A DNA stretch of 64,000 nucleotides, from the NCBI GenBank assembly GCA_021151685.1, contig JAGKWS010000008.1, positions 1 through 64,000 on the forward strand, written 5' to 3'. A model generated the notes under the pieces. The model worked only from the letters and a program-made list of their open reading frames with translations. It ran no database searches and was not told the origin of the DNA. Shown one piece after another: positions 1 to 9,867 of this stretch. Every line of letters begins with the position of its first letter. Position 1 is the stretch's first letter. The position numbers were made by a program, and so were the translations under genes. The DNA comes from Chitinophagaceae bacterium (GTDB lineage: Bacteria > Bacteroidota > Bacteroidia > Chitinophagales > Chitinophagaceae).

Positions 1-3000
1 GACGGCGAATGGTGCCGGTGGTGCATCAGTATATAACTGGAGTGGAGTTTCATTATCATCTTCAGCAACAGCCAACCCAACAGCTACCCCAACCGTAACT
101 GGTGTGTATAGCGTTACGGTAAGTGATGGCAGCGGCCAGCCGGGCTGTGCACCTGCTACGGTGTATACGACATCGGTAGTGGTAATTCCTCTGCCATTGG
201 CCGGTTCAATCACAGGTGTTGCTTCTGTTTGCGCAGGAAATACCACATCGTTGAGTAATACTATTCCCGGAGGATCATGGTCCAGTGCCAATGAGGCTAT
301 TGCGACAGTGGGTACATCAGGGATAGTGATTGGGTTAGCAGCGGGTACTACTACAATTTCTTATACCGTTACCAACAGTTGTGGTGCAGCCACTGCTACA
401 CAGGTAATTACTGTCAATCCGTTACCATCTGCTGGTGTTATTTCCGGCGATTCTACAGTTTGTGCAGGTACAACAATAGCATTGAGCAGTACAGTAACAG
501 GGGGGACATGGACAAGCAGTAATATCGTTATAGCCAGCGTGGGTGCAACCGGTATTGTGACCGGAAATGCAGCAGGTAATGTGCTGGTTTCTTACACCGT
601 TGTAAATGTTTGTGGCACAGCAACTATCACAAGTGCCATCACAGTAAATGTAATTCCATCGGCAGGGGCCATCACAGGTACAGCATCGGTATGTGCCGGT
701 GACGCTATTACTCTGAGCAATACAGCATCAGGTGGTGTTTGGAGCAGTAGTTCGTCCTTAGTGGCATCTGTAGATACAATGGGTGTAGTAAGCGGCTTGT
801 CTGCGGGTACTACAACCATATCTTATACTGTTACGGGTATTTGTGGTTCGGCTACTACAATGCGCATTGTAACCGTAAATGTTATTCCGGTGGCGGCAGC
901 AATTACCGGCACTATGTCGCCAATTTGTCCGGGAGCAACTACAATTTTTGCCAATGTCACATTGGGTGGTACATGGAGTAGCAACACACCATCGGTTGCG
1001 GTTGTTAATGCGGCCGGGGTAGTAACAGGTGTTTCTGCGGGTATCACTACAATTTCTTACGCAGTATCTAATATCTGTGGTTCATTTGCCGTAGGCAAAG
1101 AGGTAACTGTGAATCCTGCACCGCCTGTGGTGTCTATTAGCGGGCCAATATCGGTAACGTTGGGGGCTACCATCGAACTCGCAGGGAGCCCTGCTGGTGG
1201 AACCTGGTCGTCTTTATTCCCGGCAATGGCTACGGTAGATGGCACTGGTGTAGTTACAGGTATGTCGTCAACTGTTGGTACTACAATAATTACGTATACA
1301 GCTTCCAATTATTGCGGTACACGAGCAACGACTAAACTGATTTTAGTGAATGCAATAACTGGTGCGGACATACTTGGTACCTATTCGGTTTGCGTAGGTA
1401 AGACCACCACACTATCGAACCTTGTAGCTGGTGGTACATGGACCAGTTCCAATACAAGTGTTGCAACGGTATCATCATCGGGCGTTGTAACAGGCTTTGC
1501 CGCTGGTACCACTACAATATTGTATATAAAATCTACATCTATAAGTGCGGCAGTAATAACTGTCAATCCATTGCCCACGCCTATCAGTGGTCCTACCACG
1601 GTTTGTGCAGGTGCTACAGTTAATCTTTCTTCTTCAGAGGGAGGAACATGGAGCATTAATAATCCATATGCTGCCATCGTCAATGCATCGGGTATGGTAA
1701 CAGGTCTCGCTGCAGCTATGCCTGTCATTACTTACCAGACGGCTTACGGTTGTATTGCTACCAAAACCATGTCGGTACATCCGCTACCGACCGATCCTAC
1801 CGGCTTATCATCGGTATGTGCAGGTAGTGCGGTCACATTTACCAATAGTAGTGTGGGTACGTGGTCATCCTCAAATCCGGATATTGCTACGGTGCCTTCT
1901 ACGCCCGGCATTGTGTCTGGTGTAGCTGTAGGTACCGCCATTATTTATTTCCGTGCGGCAACAACTGGCTGTTACAGTAGCAAATCTATTACAGTAAAAG
2001 CACTTCCATCGGCAATAGTTGGTGCAGATAATATATGTGTAGGTAATACCGCAATCTATACAAGTGCTACCACTGGCGGTACTTGGGCAAAAAGTAGCAC
2101 GCCCACTGCCGCATTAACCATCAATACATCATTGGGCGAGGCCGCAGCATATGCAAGTGGCACTGCTACCATAACGTATTATAGTGCAGAAGGGTGTGTG
2201 GCAACAAAACAAGTAACAGTTTCGGCATTGCCAGGCACGCTCTCATCATCAACAGCCACGTTGTGCATAGGTAGTGATATTACAATTGCCGCTGCTACGA
2301 CGGGTGGTACGTGGGCAAGTAGTAATGAAACCATTGCAACTGTGTCTGGTGGGGTGGTGTCTGGTATCGGATCGGGTACAGCCACAATCAGCTACACCAA
2401 TGCTGCTGGTTGCAGCCGTCAGTTTGGTGTAACGGTAAATACACCGCCTGCGGTGACTGCATCGGGTACTATATGTGCCGGCAGTACAACTACTCTCAGC
2501 ACTACAATAAGTGGTACATGGTCCGTCAGCAATGCGTCGGTTGCCACTATTTCTACAGCAGGGGTTGTTACAGGCATCAGTGCAGGTACCACTATTATTA
2601 CCTACCGTACCAATGCGGCATGTTACAGTACCGGCGTGTTTACTGTAACACCTGCACCAGATGCTATAATTGGATCGTCCACGGTATGTGTAGGGTCCGA
2701 AATTATGCTTAGCCACCCGGCTGGCGGTGGAACGTGGAGTAGTAGTTCTCTGTCGCGTGGCTCTATTGCCACCGATGGTCTTGTGCGCGGCTTATCGGCA
2801 GGCACAACCACCATCACATACACTCTTGGCTCTGGCTGTCTGGCAACGGCTACAATATCTGTAAATAATGCACCGGCAGCTATATCAGGTGCCACATCGG
2901 TATGCCTTGGTGCCACCGCCACATTGTCTAATAGTACAGTGGGTGGTACTTGGGTAAGTGATGGAGTGGTAACAAGTATTGTGTCGGGAAATGTTACCGG

Positions 3001-4921
3001 TCTTGTTGCCGGTGCGTCTCTGGTAAGTTATGTGGTGACGGCAACCGGATGCGTTGCCACCCGAATGGTAACTGTATACCCCAATCCAGCGATAACCACT
3101 GCCAGTACGAATATATGTAGCGGTGCCATCACTACGCTGAATGCAGTACCTGCTGGTGGTACATGGTGGAGTAGTAATACTACCACTGCTACAGTAAACA
3201 CTACCACAGGTATTGTAACCGGTATGTCTGGTGGTACTGCCTTGGTAAGTTACACATTGCCTACAGGATGCCGTAGTACTACTGTAGTGAGTGTTGTTGC
3301 TTTGCCGGGTACAATTACCGGTGCTGCGTCTGCATTTTGTGTAGGTACGTCAATCAATCTGATAGCATCTGATGCCGGGTTTGTCTGGAATTCGTCAAAC
3401 ACGGCAGTGGCCACTGTTTCGTCAGCTTCTTCTACGGTAGGGCAGGTCAATGGTCTTTTGCCGGGTACAGCTACCATCAGTTATACAAATGCTACGGGAT
3501 GTCTCAGTGCTGTGGTGGTGACAGTAACGGCAGCACCAACATCTGTTACTGGTATAGATGAAATATGTGTGGGTTGTACCGCATCTGTAGCCAATGCTAC
3601 AACAGGGGGTACATGGAGCAGTAGCAATACAGCAAGGGCCATCATATCTCCTTCGTCCGGAGTAATGACTGGCGTTTCATCTGGTTTGGTAGTTATTACT
3701 TATCGTACTTCACCTACTTGTTATGTAACCAAGGTGGTAACAGTTGTTGCGCCATCACCAATCGGTATCGTCGGTCCGAATGGTGTGTGTATTGGTAGTA
3801 ACATTGCCTATACGCATCCTACAGCGGGAGGGACATGGGGCATTAGTATTTCCGGATTCGCATCCATTAACACAAGTACAGGAGTTGTATCTGGCATTAC
3901 CCAAGGCAATACTTCCGTAACCTACTTCATAACGCCGGGTAACTACGTAACTAAGAACATCACAGTCTATCAGTATGTATTCCCTGTTAGTGGAACTTAT
4001 ACAGTTTGTGTAGGTAGTGCCACTACACTTACTTCTGCAACGGCAGGTGGGGCGTGGTCTATCAATAATACTGCAATTGCTACCATAACACCGTCAACTG
4101 GTTTGCTTACCGGTATAGCTGACGGTACTACAACTGTTACATATACCAATCCCGGTACAGGGTGCTACTCTTTGAGGACAGTTACGGTACACCCGTTACC
4201 ATCGGTTATTGCAGGGCCAACGTCGGTTTGTGTCGGAGCCAATGTAACACTTACAAGTAGCCCTATTGGCGGTACATGGTATACAAGTGCTGGAATTTAT
4301 GCTACCGTTAACGCTACTACCGGTGTTGTGACTGGAGTTACTGCATCGCCTGTTACTATAAATTACATGAGTGCTGTAGGGTGTGTAGCTTCAAGAATAA
4401 TGACGGTAAATCCGCAGCCAGGCGCGATAACAGGATCTGTGTCTTTGGGTACAATAACTGGCAATACGGCTACACTTTCCAGTACCCCTGCCGGAGGCCA
4501 ATGGACCAGTAATAATACTGGTGTTGCTACTATCGGGTTGGCAAGTGGTTTTATCTCTGCTGTGGGTGTTGGTACTGCCGATATAACGTATACATTACCT
4601 GTTACCGGTTGTTTCCGTACAAGGGTACAGACGGTTGTTGCAGGTCGCCCGGATATTGTAAATCAGCATAATGGAGAAGTTGTTATGGGGAGTGTTCGTA
4701 TATATCCTTCGCCCACAACCGGAGTGGTATTTATAGAAGCAGCCACCGACGGCGATTTCATGTTGATTACATTGGATGGTAAATTGGTGTCTTCTTACAA
4801 GACTACAGCTGGCAAACATGCATTGGAGATTCCTCAGGGTATTACTGCAGGTGTCTATCTGTGCAGGTTTGTGGGGGCAGATGGCAGTGTATTCTTGCAA
4901 AAAATAGTCTATCAGCCATAG
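1..4921 (+). CDS. Giant T9SS-secreted Ig-like (BIG2-type) repeat protein, 5'-truncated by the window
   Basis: The frame is open from base 2, so the start lies upstream of the window; the first in-frame GTG at 104 is internal. The visible 1,639 or so residues hold about 20 tandem Ig-like units of about 75 aa. Each has the pattern (I/V)xG-x(3)-VC-x-G-x(4)-L, then GGTWSS, ATV and a G(T)ATISY strand, typical of bacterial BIG2-like folds. The last 75 residues (from about 4690) form a type A T9SS C-terminal sorting domain: IYPSPTTG, then GVYLCRF and a basic/aromatic end. By family knowledge such proteins cross the outer membrane through T9SS and are anchored or released; adhesion is an inference. 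No enzymatic domain is visible in the part seen. A paralogue lies at 40327-45633. Confidence 0.93.
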   Translation, partial: TANGAGGASVYNWSGVSLSSSATANPTATPTVTGVYSVTVSDGSGQPGCAPATVYTTSVVVIPLPLAGSITGVASVCAGNTTSLSNTIPGGSWSSANEAIATVGTSGIVIGLAAGTTTISYTVTNSCGAATATQVITVNPLPSAGVISGDSTVCAGTTIALSSTVTGGTWTSSNIVIASVGATGIVTGNAAGNVLVSYTVVNVCGTATITSAITVNVIPSAGAITGTASVCAGDAITLSNTASGGVWSSSSSLVASVDTMGVVSGLSAGTTTISYTVTGICGSATTMRIVTVNVIPVAAAITGTMSPICPGATTIFANVTLGGTWSSNTPSVAVVNAAGVVTGVSAGITTISYAVSNICGSFAVGKEVTVNPAPPVVSISGPISVTLGATIELAGSPAGGTWSSLFPAMATVDGTGVVTGMSSTVGTTIITYTASNYCGTRATTKLILVNAITGADILGTYSVCVGKTTTLSNLVAGGTWTSSNTSVATVSSSGVVTGFAAGTTTILYIKSTSISAAVITVNPLPTPISGPTTVCAGATVNLSSSEGGTWSINNPYAAIVNASGMVTGLAAAMPVITYQTAYGCIATKTMSVHPLPTDPTGLSSVCAGSAVTFTNSSVGTWSSSNPDIATVPSTPGIVSGVAVGTAIIYFRAATTGCYSSKSITVKALPSAIVGADNICVGNTAIYTSATTGGTWAKSSTPTAALTINTSLGEAAAYASGTATITYYSAEGCVATKQVTVSALPGTLSSSTATLCIGSDITIAAATTGGTWASSNETIATVSGGVVSGIGSGTATISYTNAAGCSRQFGVTVNTPPAVTASGTICAGSTTTLSTTISGTWSVSNASVATISTAGVVTGISAGTTIITYRTNAACYSTGVFTVTPAPDAIIGSSTVCVGSEIMLSHPAGGGTWSSSSLSRGSIATDGLVRGLSAGTTTITYTLGSGCLATATISVNNAPAAISGATSVCLGATATLSNSTVGGTWVSDGVVTSIVSGNVTGLVAGASLVSYVVTATGCVATRMVTVYPNPAITTASTNICSGAITTLNAVPAGGTWWSSNTTTATVNTTTGIVTGMSGGTALVSYTLPTGCRSTTVVSVVALPGTITGAASAFCVGTSINLIASDAGFVWNSSNTAVATVSSASSTVGQVNGLLPGTATISYTNATGCLSAVVVTVTAAPTSVTGIDEICVGCTASVANATTGGTWSSSNTARAIISPSSGVMTGVSSGLVVITYRTSPTCYVTKVVTVVAPSPIGIVGPNGVCIGSNIAYTHPTAGGTWGISISGFASINTSTGVVSGITQGNTSVTYFITPGNYVTKNITVYQYVFPVSGTYTVCVGSATTLTSATAGGAWSINNTAIATITPSTGLLTGIADGTTTVTYTNPGTGCYSLRTVTVHPLPSVIAGPTSVCVGANVTLTSSPIGGTWYTSAGIYATVNATTGVVTGVTASPVTINYMSAVGCVASRIMTVNPQPGAITGSVSLGTITGNTATLSSTPAGGQWTSNNTGVATIGLASGFISAVGVGTADITYTLPVTGCFRTRVQTVVAGRPDIVNQHNGEVVMGSVRIYPSPTTGVVFIEAATDGDFMLITLDGKLVSSYKTTAGKHALEIPQGITAGVYLCRFVGADGSVFLQKIVYQP

Positions 4922-4999
4922 GGAGATAGATAAATGGTAAGGAAGTAGCTGTTTCCGGCAAGATGTATGTTGGGAACAGCTACTTCCATTATGGTTAGT

Positions 5000-5007
5000 T
5001 ACTTTTG
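5000..5007 (+). promoter_or_regulatory. Bacteroidota -7 promoter box (TACTTTTG)
   Basis: Exact match to TAnnTTTG, 4 bases before the ATG at 5012. Transcription would begin at or almost at the start codon, which supports the 5012 start over the upstream ATGs at 4967 and 4991. Confidence 0.5.
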
Positions 5008-5011
5008 CGCT

Positions 5012-5623
5012 ATGAAGTACGATTTGCCCGTTCGGGGCGATAAAGTGAGGCACCAACAAGTAACTGCATTACACCTGTTTTGCGGTATGGCTTTCATAGG
5101 CACCGGGGCTATTATATATGTGTATAATTTTAGCATTACGTGGTGGGGCTTCGCATTGATGATAGCGGGTATATTATTGGCCATTATGACCATAGTTCGC
5201 AATAAGGTCATTACCCGCCCTCCTGTCAATTTGGTAATAAGAATTGTAGAGTTGCTGATTTCTCTGGCAGTCCTTACCCTTTCGGTAATAGAGTGGTGGA
5301 AGTTTCCGATAGGTATATTTGGTGCATTGTCTGCGGCTATCCTGTTTTCTATTTATTGGGAGCGTAGTGCCGGGCAGCAATTGTACATCAATGTAGATGA
5401 TACCGGCATTCGACTGCCGCCCACGTTCCGCCGGCGTTTTATTAAGTGGAGCGAGGTTGAACAGGTGTTGCTGCGGCACGGTATTTTGTCGGTAGACTGT
5501 TTGGATAACAAACTTTATCAGGCATCTGTATCGGCCCTCACTGTTAATGCAACAGAGTTCGAGTCTTATTGTGCGGCGCAGGTTGCGGCACACATTAGCG
5601 AACGGGCCGGGAATGATTGGTAA
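5012..5623 (+). CDS. Hypothetical membrane protein with C-terminal PH-like segment
   Basis: Family not recognised. The 203-aa product has about four hydrophobic segments in its first 125 residues, in two pairs separated by a basic RNKVITRPP loop. A soluble C-terminal part follows, with alternating strands (YINVDDTGIRL, KWSEVEQVLLRHG) that resemble small bacterial PH-like domains found after membrane hairpins. The start at 5012 is chosen because the -7 box would put transcript initiation there. The gene sits alone between the giant repeat gene and wecB. Function cannot be assigned; membrane location is the only firm inference. Confidence 0.7.
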   Translation: MKYDLPVRGDKVRHQQVTALHLFCGMAFIGTGAIIYVYNFSITWWGFALMIAGILLAIMTIVRNKVITRPPVNLVIRIVELLISLAVLTLSVIEWWKFPIGIFGALSAAILFSIYWERSAGQQLYINVDDTGIRLPPTFRRRFIKWSEVEQVLLRHGILSVDCLDNKLYQASVSALTVNATEFESYCAAQVAAHISERAGNDW

Positions 5624-5762
5624 TATAATAGGGTGCGGCATATATAGGTATGTCTGATGTCTTTGTGTATCTTGTGTGCGAATTGTGAACATGCACGGTG
5701 TGTTGTGCCGGCAAACTGAAAGGGTAGGCAGTTGCCATTAGCGGTAGCTACCCTGTTGCGTA

Positions 5763-6875
5763 ATGAAAAAAAAGATTATTGTTTTTTTGGGCACGAGGCC
5801 CGAAGCCATCAAGTTGGCACCTGTGATAGCGGTGCTGAATGCTGATTCGTATTTCCAGACGTTGGTATGTTCTACAGGGCAGCACCGCGAGATGCTGCAA
5901 CAAGTTGTAGATTTTTTTGGTATTCCGGTACACTTTACGCTGGATGTAATGGCACCAGACCAGCAATTGGCAGACCTTACAGCCAAGTTGCTGGTACGTA
6001 TTGATGCTTTGCTGAAGCAAGAGCAGCCCGATTACATTGTTGTGCAAGGCGATACCACTACCACCTTTGTAGCATCTTTGGCTGCGTTTTACAATAAGGT
6101 ACAGGTACTGCATGTAGAAGCTGGTTTGAGAACTGGTAATAAATTCTCTCCATTTCCCGAGGAGATGAACCGGGTTTTTACCACTAAGCTTACCGATTTT
6201 CATTTTCCGCCAACAGACCAGTCTCGTGACAACTTGTTGAACGAGGGGGTGCCTGCAGACCGGATGTTGGTGACGGGCAACACAGTTATTGATGCGCTCT
6301 TTATGGGGTTGCGCAGAATAGGCGATACTGTACCCGATAGCATATCCGAACATGGGTTGCAGCATCTGCGCCAGTACATGCTGGTAACCATGCATCGCCG
6401 GGAAAATCACGGTGCAGGCATTCGTAATATATGCGAAGCCATCAATCGAATTACCGCAGATACGGGTATTGAGGTCATTTTCCCGGTACACCTCAACCCC
6501 AATGTACGGAACGATGTGTATGAATTGCTTTCTGGCAATGCACGGGTAAAATTGGTGCCACCATTTGCCTATTCCGGCTTTTTGTGGCTCCTCAATAATG
6601 CACGTATCATACTTACCGATAGTGGTGGGGTACAGGAAGAGGCACCCTCTTTGGGCAAACCTGTGTTGTTGCTGCGCGATACCACAGAGCGGCCAGAAGC
6701 TGTAGAAGCGGGTACCGTTTTGCAAACAGGCAGCAATACTCAATTGATTTATAAGGAGGCTGTGAGATTGCTTACCGACAGCGAAGCATATAACAAGATG
6801 TCGGCGATATCTAACCCCTATGGCGATGGCCATGCAGCCGAACGTATTGCTGCGGCAATAAAGACATTTGGTTAG
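5763..6875 (+). CDS. wecB: UDP-N-acetylglucosamine 2-epimerase (non-hydrolysing)
   Basis: Interconverts UDP-GlcNAc and UDP-ManNAc in the cytoplasm, supplying ManNAc-type sugars for surface polysaccharide. The 370-aa length fits the family. Diagnostic motifs appear in order: GTRPEAIKLAPV at the N-terminus, TGQHREML, VVQGDTTTT, HVEAGLRTG, PFPEEMNR, VTMHRRENHG, and TDSGGVQEEAPSLGKPVL near residue 285, where the nucleotide sugar binds. It is not next to other polysaccharide genes here. The start MKKKIIVFLGTRPEA is the standard one for the family. Confidence 0.96.
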   Translation: MKKKIIVFLGTRPEAIKLAPVIAVLNADSYFQTLVCSTGQHREMLQQVVDFFGIPVHFTLDVMAPDQQLADLTAKLLVRIDALLKQEQPDYIVVQGDTTTTFVASLAAFYNKVQVLHVEAGLRTGNKFSPFPEEMNRVFTTKLTDFHFPPTDQSRDNLLNEGVPADRMLVTGNTVIDALFMGLRRIGDTVPDSISEHGLQHLRQYMLVTMHRRENHGAGIRNICEAINRITADTGIEVIFPVHLNPNVRNDVYELLSGNARVKLVPPFAYSGFLWLLNNARIILTDSGGVQEEAPSLGKPVLLLRDTTERPEAVEAGTVLQTGSNTQLIYKEAVRLLTDSEAYNKMSAISNPYGDGHAAERIAAAIKTFG

Positions 6876-6896
6876 CGTACATGTACACCAATGTGC

Positions 6897-7283
6897 CTAT
6901 TTCGAAACCGAGTGTAAGGCAATGCGATTGCCTTCAGTATCAATAAATATGGCCATGTACCCATGTTCGGGCGATATTTCGGTTTTGGGCACAACAACGG
7001 TACCGCCGGCAGCCAATATTCTGTCCAGCACTATTTGTACATCGGGGTTGGCATTCAGATATATCATGGGGCCGGCAGTAGATGATGTCTGGTAGAAATC
7101 TTCGTTGTGTACCAATGCACCACCTATATTCATAGGGTTACTGATAGGGAACATCCTCATTTGAAGGTTGGGGAAGTTCAGCGGAATCATTTTTATGTCA
7201 AAAATGGTTTCATAAAACTTTTGTGCCCTATCTATATCGTTGGTAGGTATCTCGAACCAACTGATTGCGTGTGTGAATATCAT
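6897..7283 (-). CDS. VOC (glyoxalase/bleomycin-resistance fold) family protein
   Basis: A 128-aa single-domain vicinal-oxygen-chelate protein. It opens with the classic strand-helix HAISWFEIPTNDIDRAQKFYETIF. It carries the second-half signature AAGGTVVVPKTEISPEHGYMA, then IDTEGNRIALHS, where the C-terminal metal-ligand Glu usually falls. Members are metal-dependent lyases, dioxygenases or binding proteins; the substrate cannot be read from sequence. It converges on wecB (22 bases between stops), and its start is 13 bases from the stop of the small gene upstream at 7296-7478, so the two are probably cotranscribed. Confidence 0.85.
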   Translation of the reverse strand: MIFTHAISWFEIPTNDIDRAQKFYETIFDIKMIPLNFPNLQMRMFPISNPMNIGGALVHNEDFYQTSSTAGPMIYLNANPDVQIVLDRILAAGGTVVVPKTEISPEHGYMAIFIDTEGNRIALHSVSK

Positions 7284-7295
7284 AGTTGTGTTGTA

Positions 7296-7478
7296 TTATA
7301 ACTGATTTTCTTTTTTGAAGGTCATTCCCCGCAGGGTTAGTAATACTCCGGCAGCGGTCCATATTACCCCTCCTGCACCTGCCATCCATGCTGCTTTACC
7401 GCTATTGGCAAATGCACTGTACAGGGCTCCGAGCCCCACCACCAACAATACCAGACCTGCAATACTTCTCCAGTTCAT
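7296..7478 (-). CDS. Small two-TM hypothetical protein
   Basis: Family not recognised. 60 aa with two hydrophobic helices (about residues 5-23 and 31-49), a short Gly/Ala-rich turn and a charged C-terminus (FKKENQL). A TACCTTTG box 5 bases upstream of the ATG supports it as a real expressed gene and as the lead gene of a pair with the VOC gene. Likely a small inner-membrane protein; role unknown. Confidence 0.6.
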   Translation of the reverse strand: MNWRSIAGLVLLVVGLGALYSAFANSGKAAWMAGAGGVIWTAAGVLLTLRGMTFKKENQL

Positions 7479-7483
7479 TACTG

Positions 7484-7491
7484 CAAAGGTA
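7484..7491 (-). promoter_or_regulatory. Bacteroidota -7 promoter box (TACCTTTG)
   Basis: Exact TAnnTTTG on the minus strand, 5 bases upstream of the start codon at 7478. It predicts a very short or absent leader for the small membrane protein and VOC pair. Confidence 0.5.
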
Positions 7492-7667
7492 GTTGTAATA
7501 CCAACGCATAGTATGGTGAAAGGTATACTGTACTGTACAATACTGCAACTGTTATGGTTTAATTTTCAATAATTGTATCTGTTTTGTTTTGTTAGTATTT
7601 CGCAATTTTGCATTATTCGCAAGGGTAGTATTGTTCGCTGTAGCCATGCCCCTTTCAAAAACAGAAT

Positions 7668-8624
7668 ATGTCTCGCAATACCAAAGCCTACCTCGCACTC
7701 GTATTTATTTGTATTGTTTGGGGTACTACTTATCTCGCCATCAGGGTGGGTGTTCAGTATTTTCCTCCTTTTTTATTTGCTGGTACCCGCCAGGTGTTGG
7801 CAGGTCTCATTCTGATACCATTGGCACTTATCGGCAATCGTCAAATGGACCTGTCGTGGCCCAATTTGCGCAGGCAATCACTAATGGGCTTTCTGATGCT
7901 AACCATAGGTAATGGAGGTGTAACATGGGCCGAAAAATACATACCCAGCGGTATTGCCGCATTGTTGTGCTCTATGATGCCCATTTTTGCCGTAGGTATC
8001 AATTTGTTTTCGGGCAAGAAAGAGCAGGTAAATGCCCTTATTACCACCGGTATTTTGCTGGGGGTATGCGGTGTGGGGCTCATATTCCGGCAGAATATTG
8101 GCGACCTTGCCAACCCGCACTATCTGGGTGGTATGTTGGGTATACTGATGGCTACTGCCGGGTGGGCATATGGCAGTACCCTTAGCAAAAAATATGGTAG
8201 TGCTGCCAATCCTTTGTTCAATGCAGGGTTACAGTTGTTGCTGGGTGGTGTGTTTATGTTGTTGCTCAGCACCGTGGCCGATGATCATTCGGTGCCATTA
8301 GTGTGGAATGCACAGGGAGTACTATCGCTGGTATACCTCATAACACTGGGTTCTGTAGCGGCCTATGCAGCCTATACTTTTGTGCTAAGGGTATTGCCGG
8401 TAGGTGTTGCTACAATATATGCCTATATCAACCCTTTGATTGCCGTACTGGCAGGCTTTTTATTTCTGAATGAATCTCTGAACCTATACATAGGGCTGGC
8501 GTTTATAACCATTATGGTGAGTGTATTTATGGTGAACAAGGGCTACCGGGTGCAACACCGCAACGAAATTAAAAAGAACCAAATGGCTGAAGCATTTCCT
8601 GAAAATGCCCCGGCCGAGTTATAA
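7668..8624 (+). CDS. EamA-family (DMT superfamily) transporter
   Basis: An inner-membrane metabolite exporter/permease of the drug/metabolite transporter superfamily. The 318 aa hold ten predicted TM helices in two EamA repeats (about residues 8-145 and 160-295). Family motifs include IVWGTTYLAIRVGVQYFPP in TM1, a RQVLAG segment in TM2, and PVGVATIYAYINPLIAVLAGF-type spacing in the last third. The charged tail after residue 297 lies in the cytoplasm. Substrate unknown. The aminotransferase gene starts 19 bases past its stop, so cotranscription is likely; a link to amino-acid export is only a guess. Confidence 0.9.
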   Translation: MSRNTKAYLALVFICIVWGTTYLAIRVGVQYFPPFLFAGTRQVLAGLILIPLALIGNRQMDLSWPNLRRQSLMGFLMLTIGNGGVTWAEKYIPSGIAALLCSMMPIFAVGINLFSGKKEQVNALITTGILLGVCGVGLIFRQNIGDLANPHYLGGMLGILMATAGWAYGSTLSKKYGSAANPLFNAGLQLLLGGVFMLLLSTVADDHSVPLVWNAQGVLSLVYLITLGSVAAYAAYTFVLRVLPVGVATIYAYINPLIAVLAGFLFLNESLNLYIGLAFITIMVSVFMVNKGYRVQHRNEIKKNQMAEAFPENAPAEL

Positions 8625-8643
8625 TCATCAAAACAAAGCATGT

Positions 8644-9696
8644 ATGGAACAGACAATTTCCATTACCGCACAGGCCCACCGCAAGGTGACCGACACCAAA
8701 TCTTTGCCCTTTGGCAAGGTGGCTACAGAGCACATGTTTATTGCCCACTATCGGAATGGGCAATGGCAGGATGCACAAATAACCCCATTTCAAGACCTTG
8801 TTTTAAGTCCTATGGCCTTGTGCCTGCATTATGGGCAAACAGTGTTTGAGGGTATGAAGGCCTTCAGAATGGAAGATGGCCGCGTCAATATTTTTCGGGT
8901 TGAAAAACATTTCGACCGGTTCAATAAGTCACTGGCGCGCATGTGTATGCCTGCTGTGCCTCACAGCTTGTTTGTAGATGCCTTGCGCAATCTTGTATCG
9001 CTGGATGCCGATTGGGTACCTACCGATGCCGATGGCTCGTTGTACATAAGGCCCTTTATGATAGCCACAGAAGCACGTATTGGGGTAAAGGTGGCCGACG
9101 AGTACATGTTTATGATAGTATGTAGTCCTGCATTTCAGTACTATACACAGCCGCTGCGTATAAAAGTGGAGACCGATTATGTACGTGCTGCCGATGGTGG
9201 CACCGGCGAAGCAAAGTGTGGTGGCAACTATGGTGGTGCTTTTTATCCTACTGCATTGGCAAGGGAACAGGGCTTTGACCAGGTATTGTGGACAGATGGA
9301 AAAACACATGAGTATATAGAAGAGTCTGGTACGATGAATGCCATGTTTTGTATAGATGGTACCCTGATAACACCAGCCCGTAGCGGGTCTATACTGGATG
9401 GGGTAACGCGAGACTCGCTAATGGCTATAGCACGAGATAAGGGCATACCTGTAGAGGAACGCCCTATAAAGTACCGCGAGCTGGTAGAGGCATTGCAGGC
9501 GGGCAAGAGGGTAGAGGCTTTTGGTGCAGGTACTGCGGCTGTGGTGGCACCTATAGCTACCATATGGGTAGATGGGCAGGACTACACATGCTACACGGGT
9601 AGTGATGCACTTATGTACCGCCTGCGCAACTGGCTGTTGGACATACGCAAAGGCATAGCACCAGATGTTCATGGTTGGAACTACATTGTTGCATAA
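8644..9696 (+). CDS. ilvE: Branched-chain amino acid aminotransferase
   Basis: PLP-dependent (fold type IV) transfer of the amino group between glutamate and the keto acids of Leu, Ile and Val. With the ATG at 8644 the protein is 350 aa (MEQTISITAQAHRK), the usual type II BCAT length. An upstream in-frame ATG at 8605 would overlap the transporter gene and add an atypical extension. Visible signatures: LHYGQTVFEGMKAF, the Schiff-base lysine K191 in GEAKCGGNYGG, EYIEESGTMNAMF, LDGVTRDS and AFGAGTAAVV near the C-terminus. A strong terminator follows at 9717. Confidence 0.95.
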   Translation: MEQTISITAQAHRKVTDTKSLPFGKVATEHMFIAHYRNGQWQDAQITPFQDLVLSPMALCLHYGQTVFEGMKAFRMEDGRVNIFRVEKHFDRFNKSLARMCMPAVPHSLFVDALRNLVSLDADWVPTDADGSLYIRPFMIATEARIGVKVADEYMFMIVCSPAFQYYTQPLRIKVETDYVRAADGGTGEAKCGGNYGGAFYPTALAREQGFDQVLWTDGKTHEYIEESGTMNAMFCIDGTLITPARSGSILDGVTRDSLMAIARDKGIPVEERPIKYRELVEALQAGKRVEAFGAGTAAVVAPIATIWVDGQDYTCYTGSDALMYRLRNWLLDIRKGIAPDVHGWNYIVA

Positions 9697-9716
9697 GCAA
9701 AGGTTTTTTGCCTTGA

Positions 9717-9753
9717 AACACGACCTTGTTTTGTAACGAAACAAGGTCGTGTT
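9717..9753 (+). terminator. Rho-independent terminator after ilvE
   Basis: Perfect 15-bp inverted repeat (9717-9731 with 9739-9753), 7-base loop, followed by a short T-containing tail. It lies 20 bases after the ilvE stop and ends the transporter-ilvE unit. Confidence 0.8.
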
Positions 9754-9867
9754 ATTTACCGGATACGGGTAATGAGCGAGGCCGTAGGTATAACCCACAA
9801 AATACCATCTTCCAAAACCGGGCTTGTGCTTATTTTTACAATCTTATTCCGACAATAAAAAAGAAAC

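Noticed and set aside
2249..2716. 155-aa minus-strand frame with Cys/Thr/Arg-rich composition
   Set aside because: Antisense shadow of the BIG2-type repeats.
592..3477. Several 60-115-aa minus-strand frames under the first giant repeat gene, and the matching plus-strand set at 41567-45598 under the second
   Set aside because: They recur with the repeat period and share the same pattern (V-x-TTP, HVPP), so they are shadows of repeat codon usage rather than genes.
5748..6833. 361-aa minus-strand frame opposite wecB
   Set aside because: Fully antisense to a textbook epimerase, with Cys/His/Gln-rich low-quality composition and no domain.
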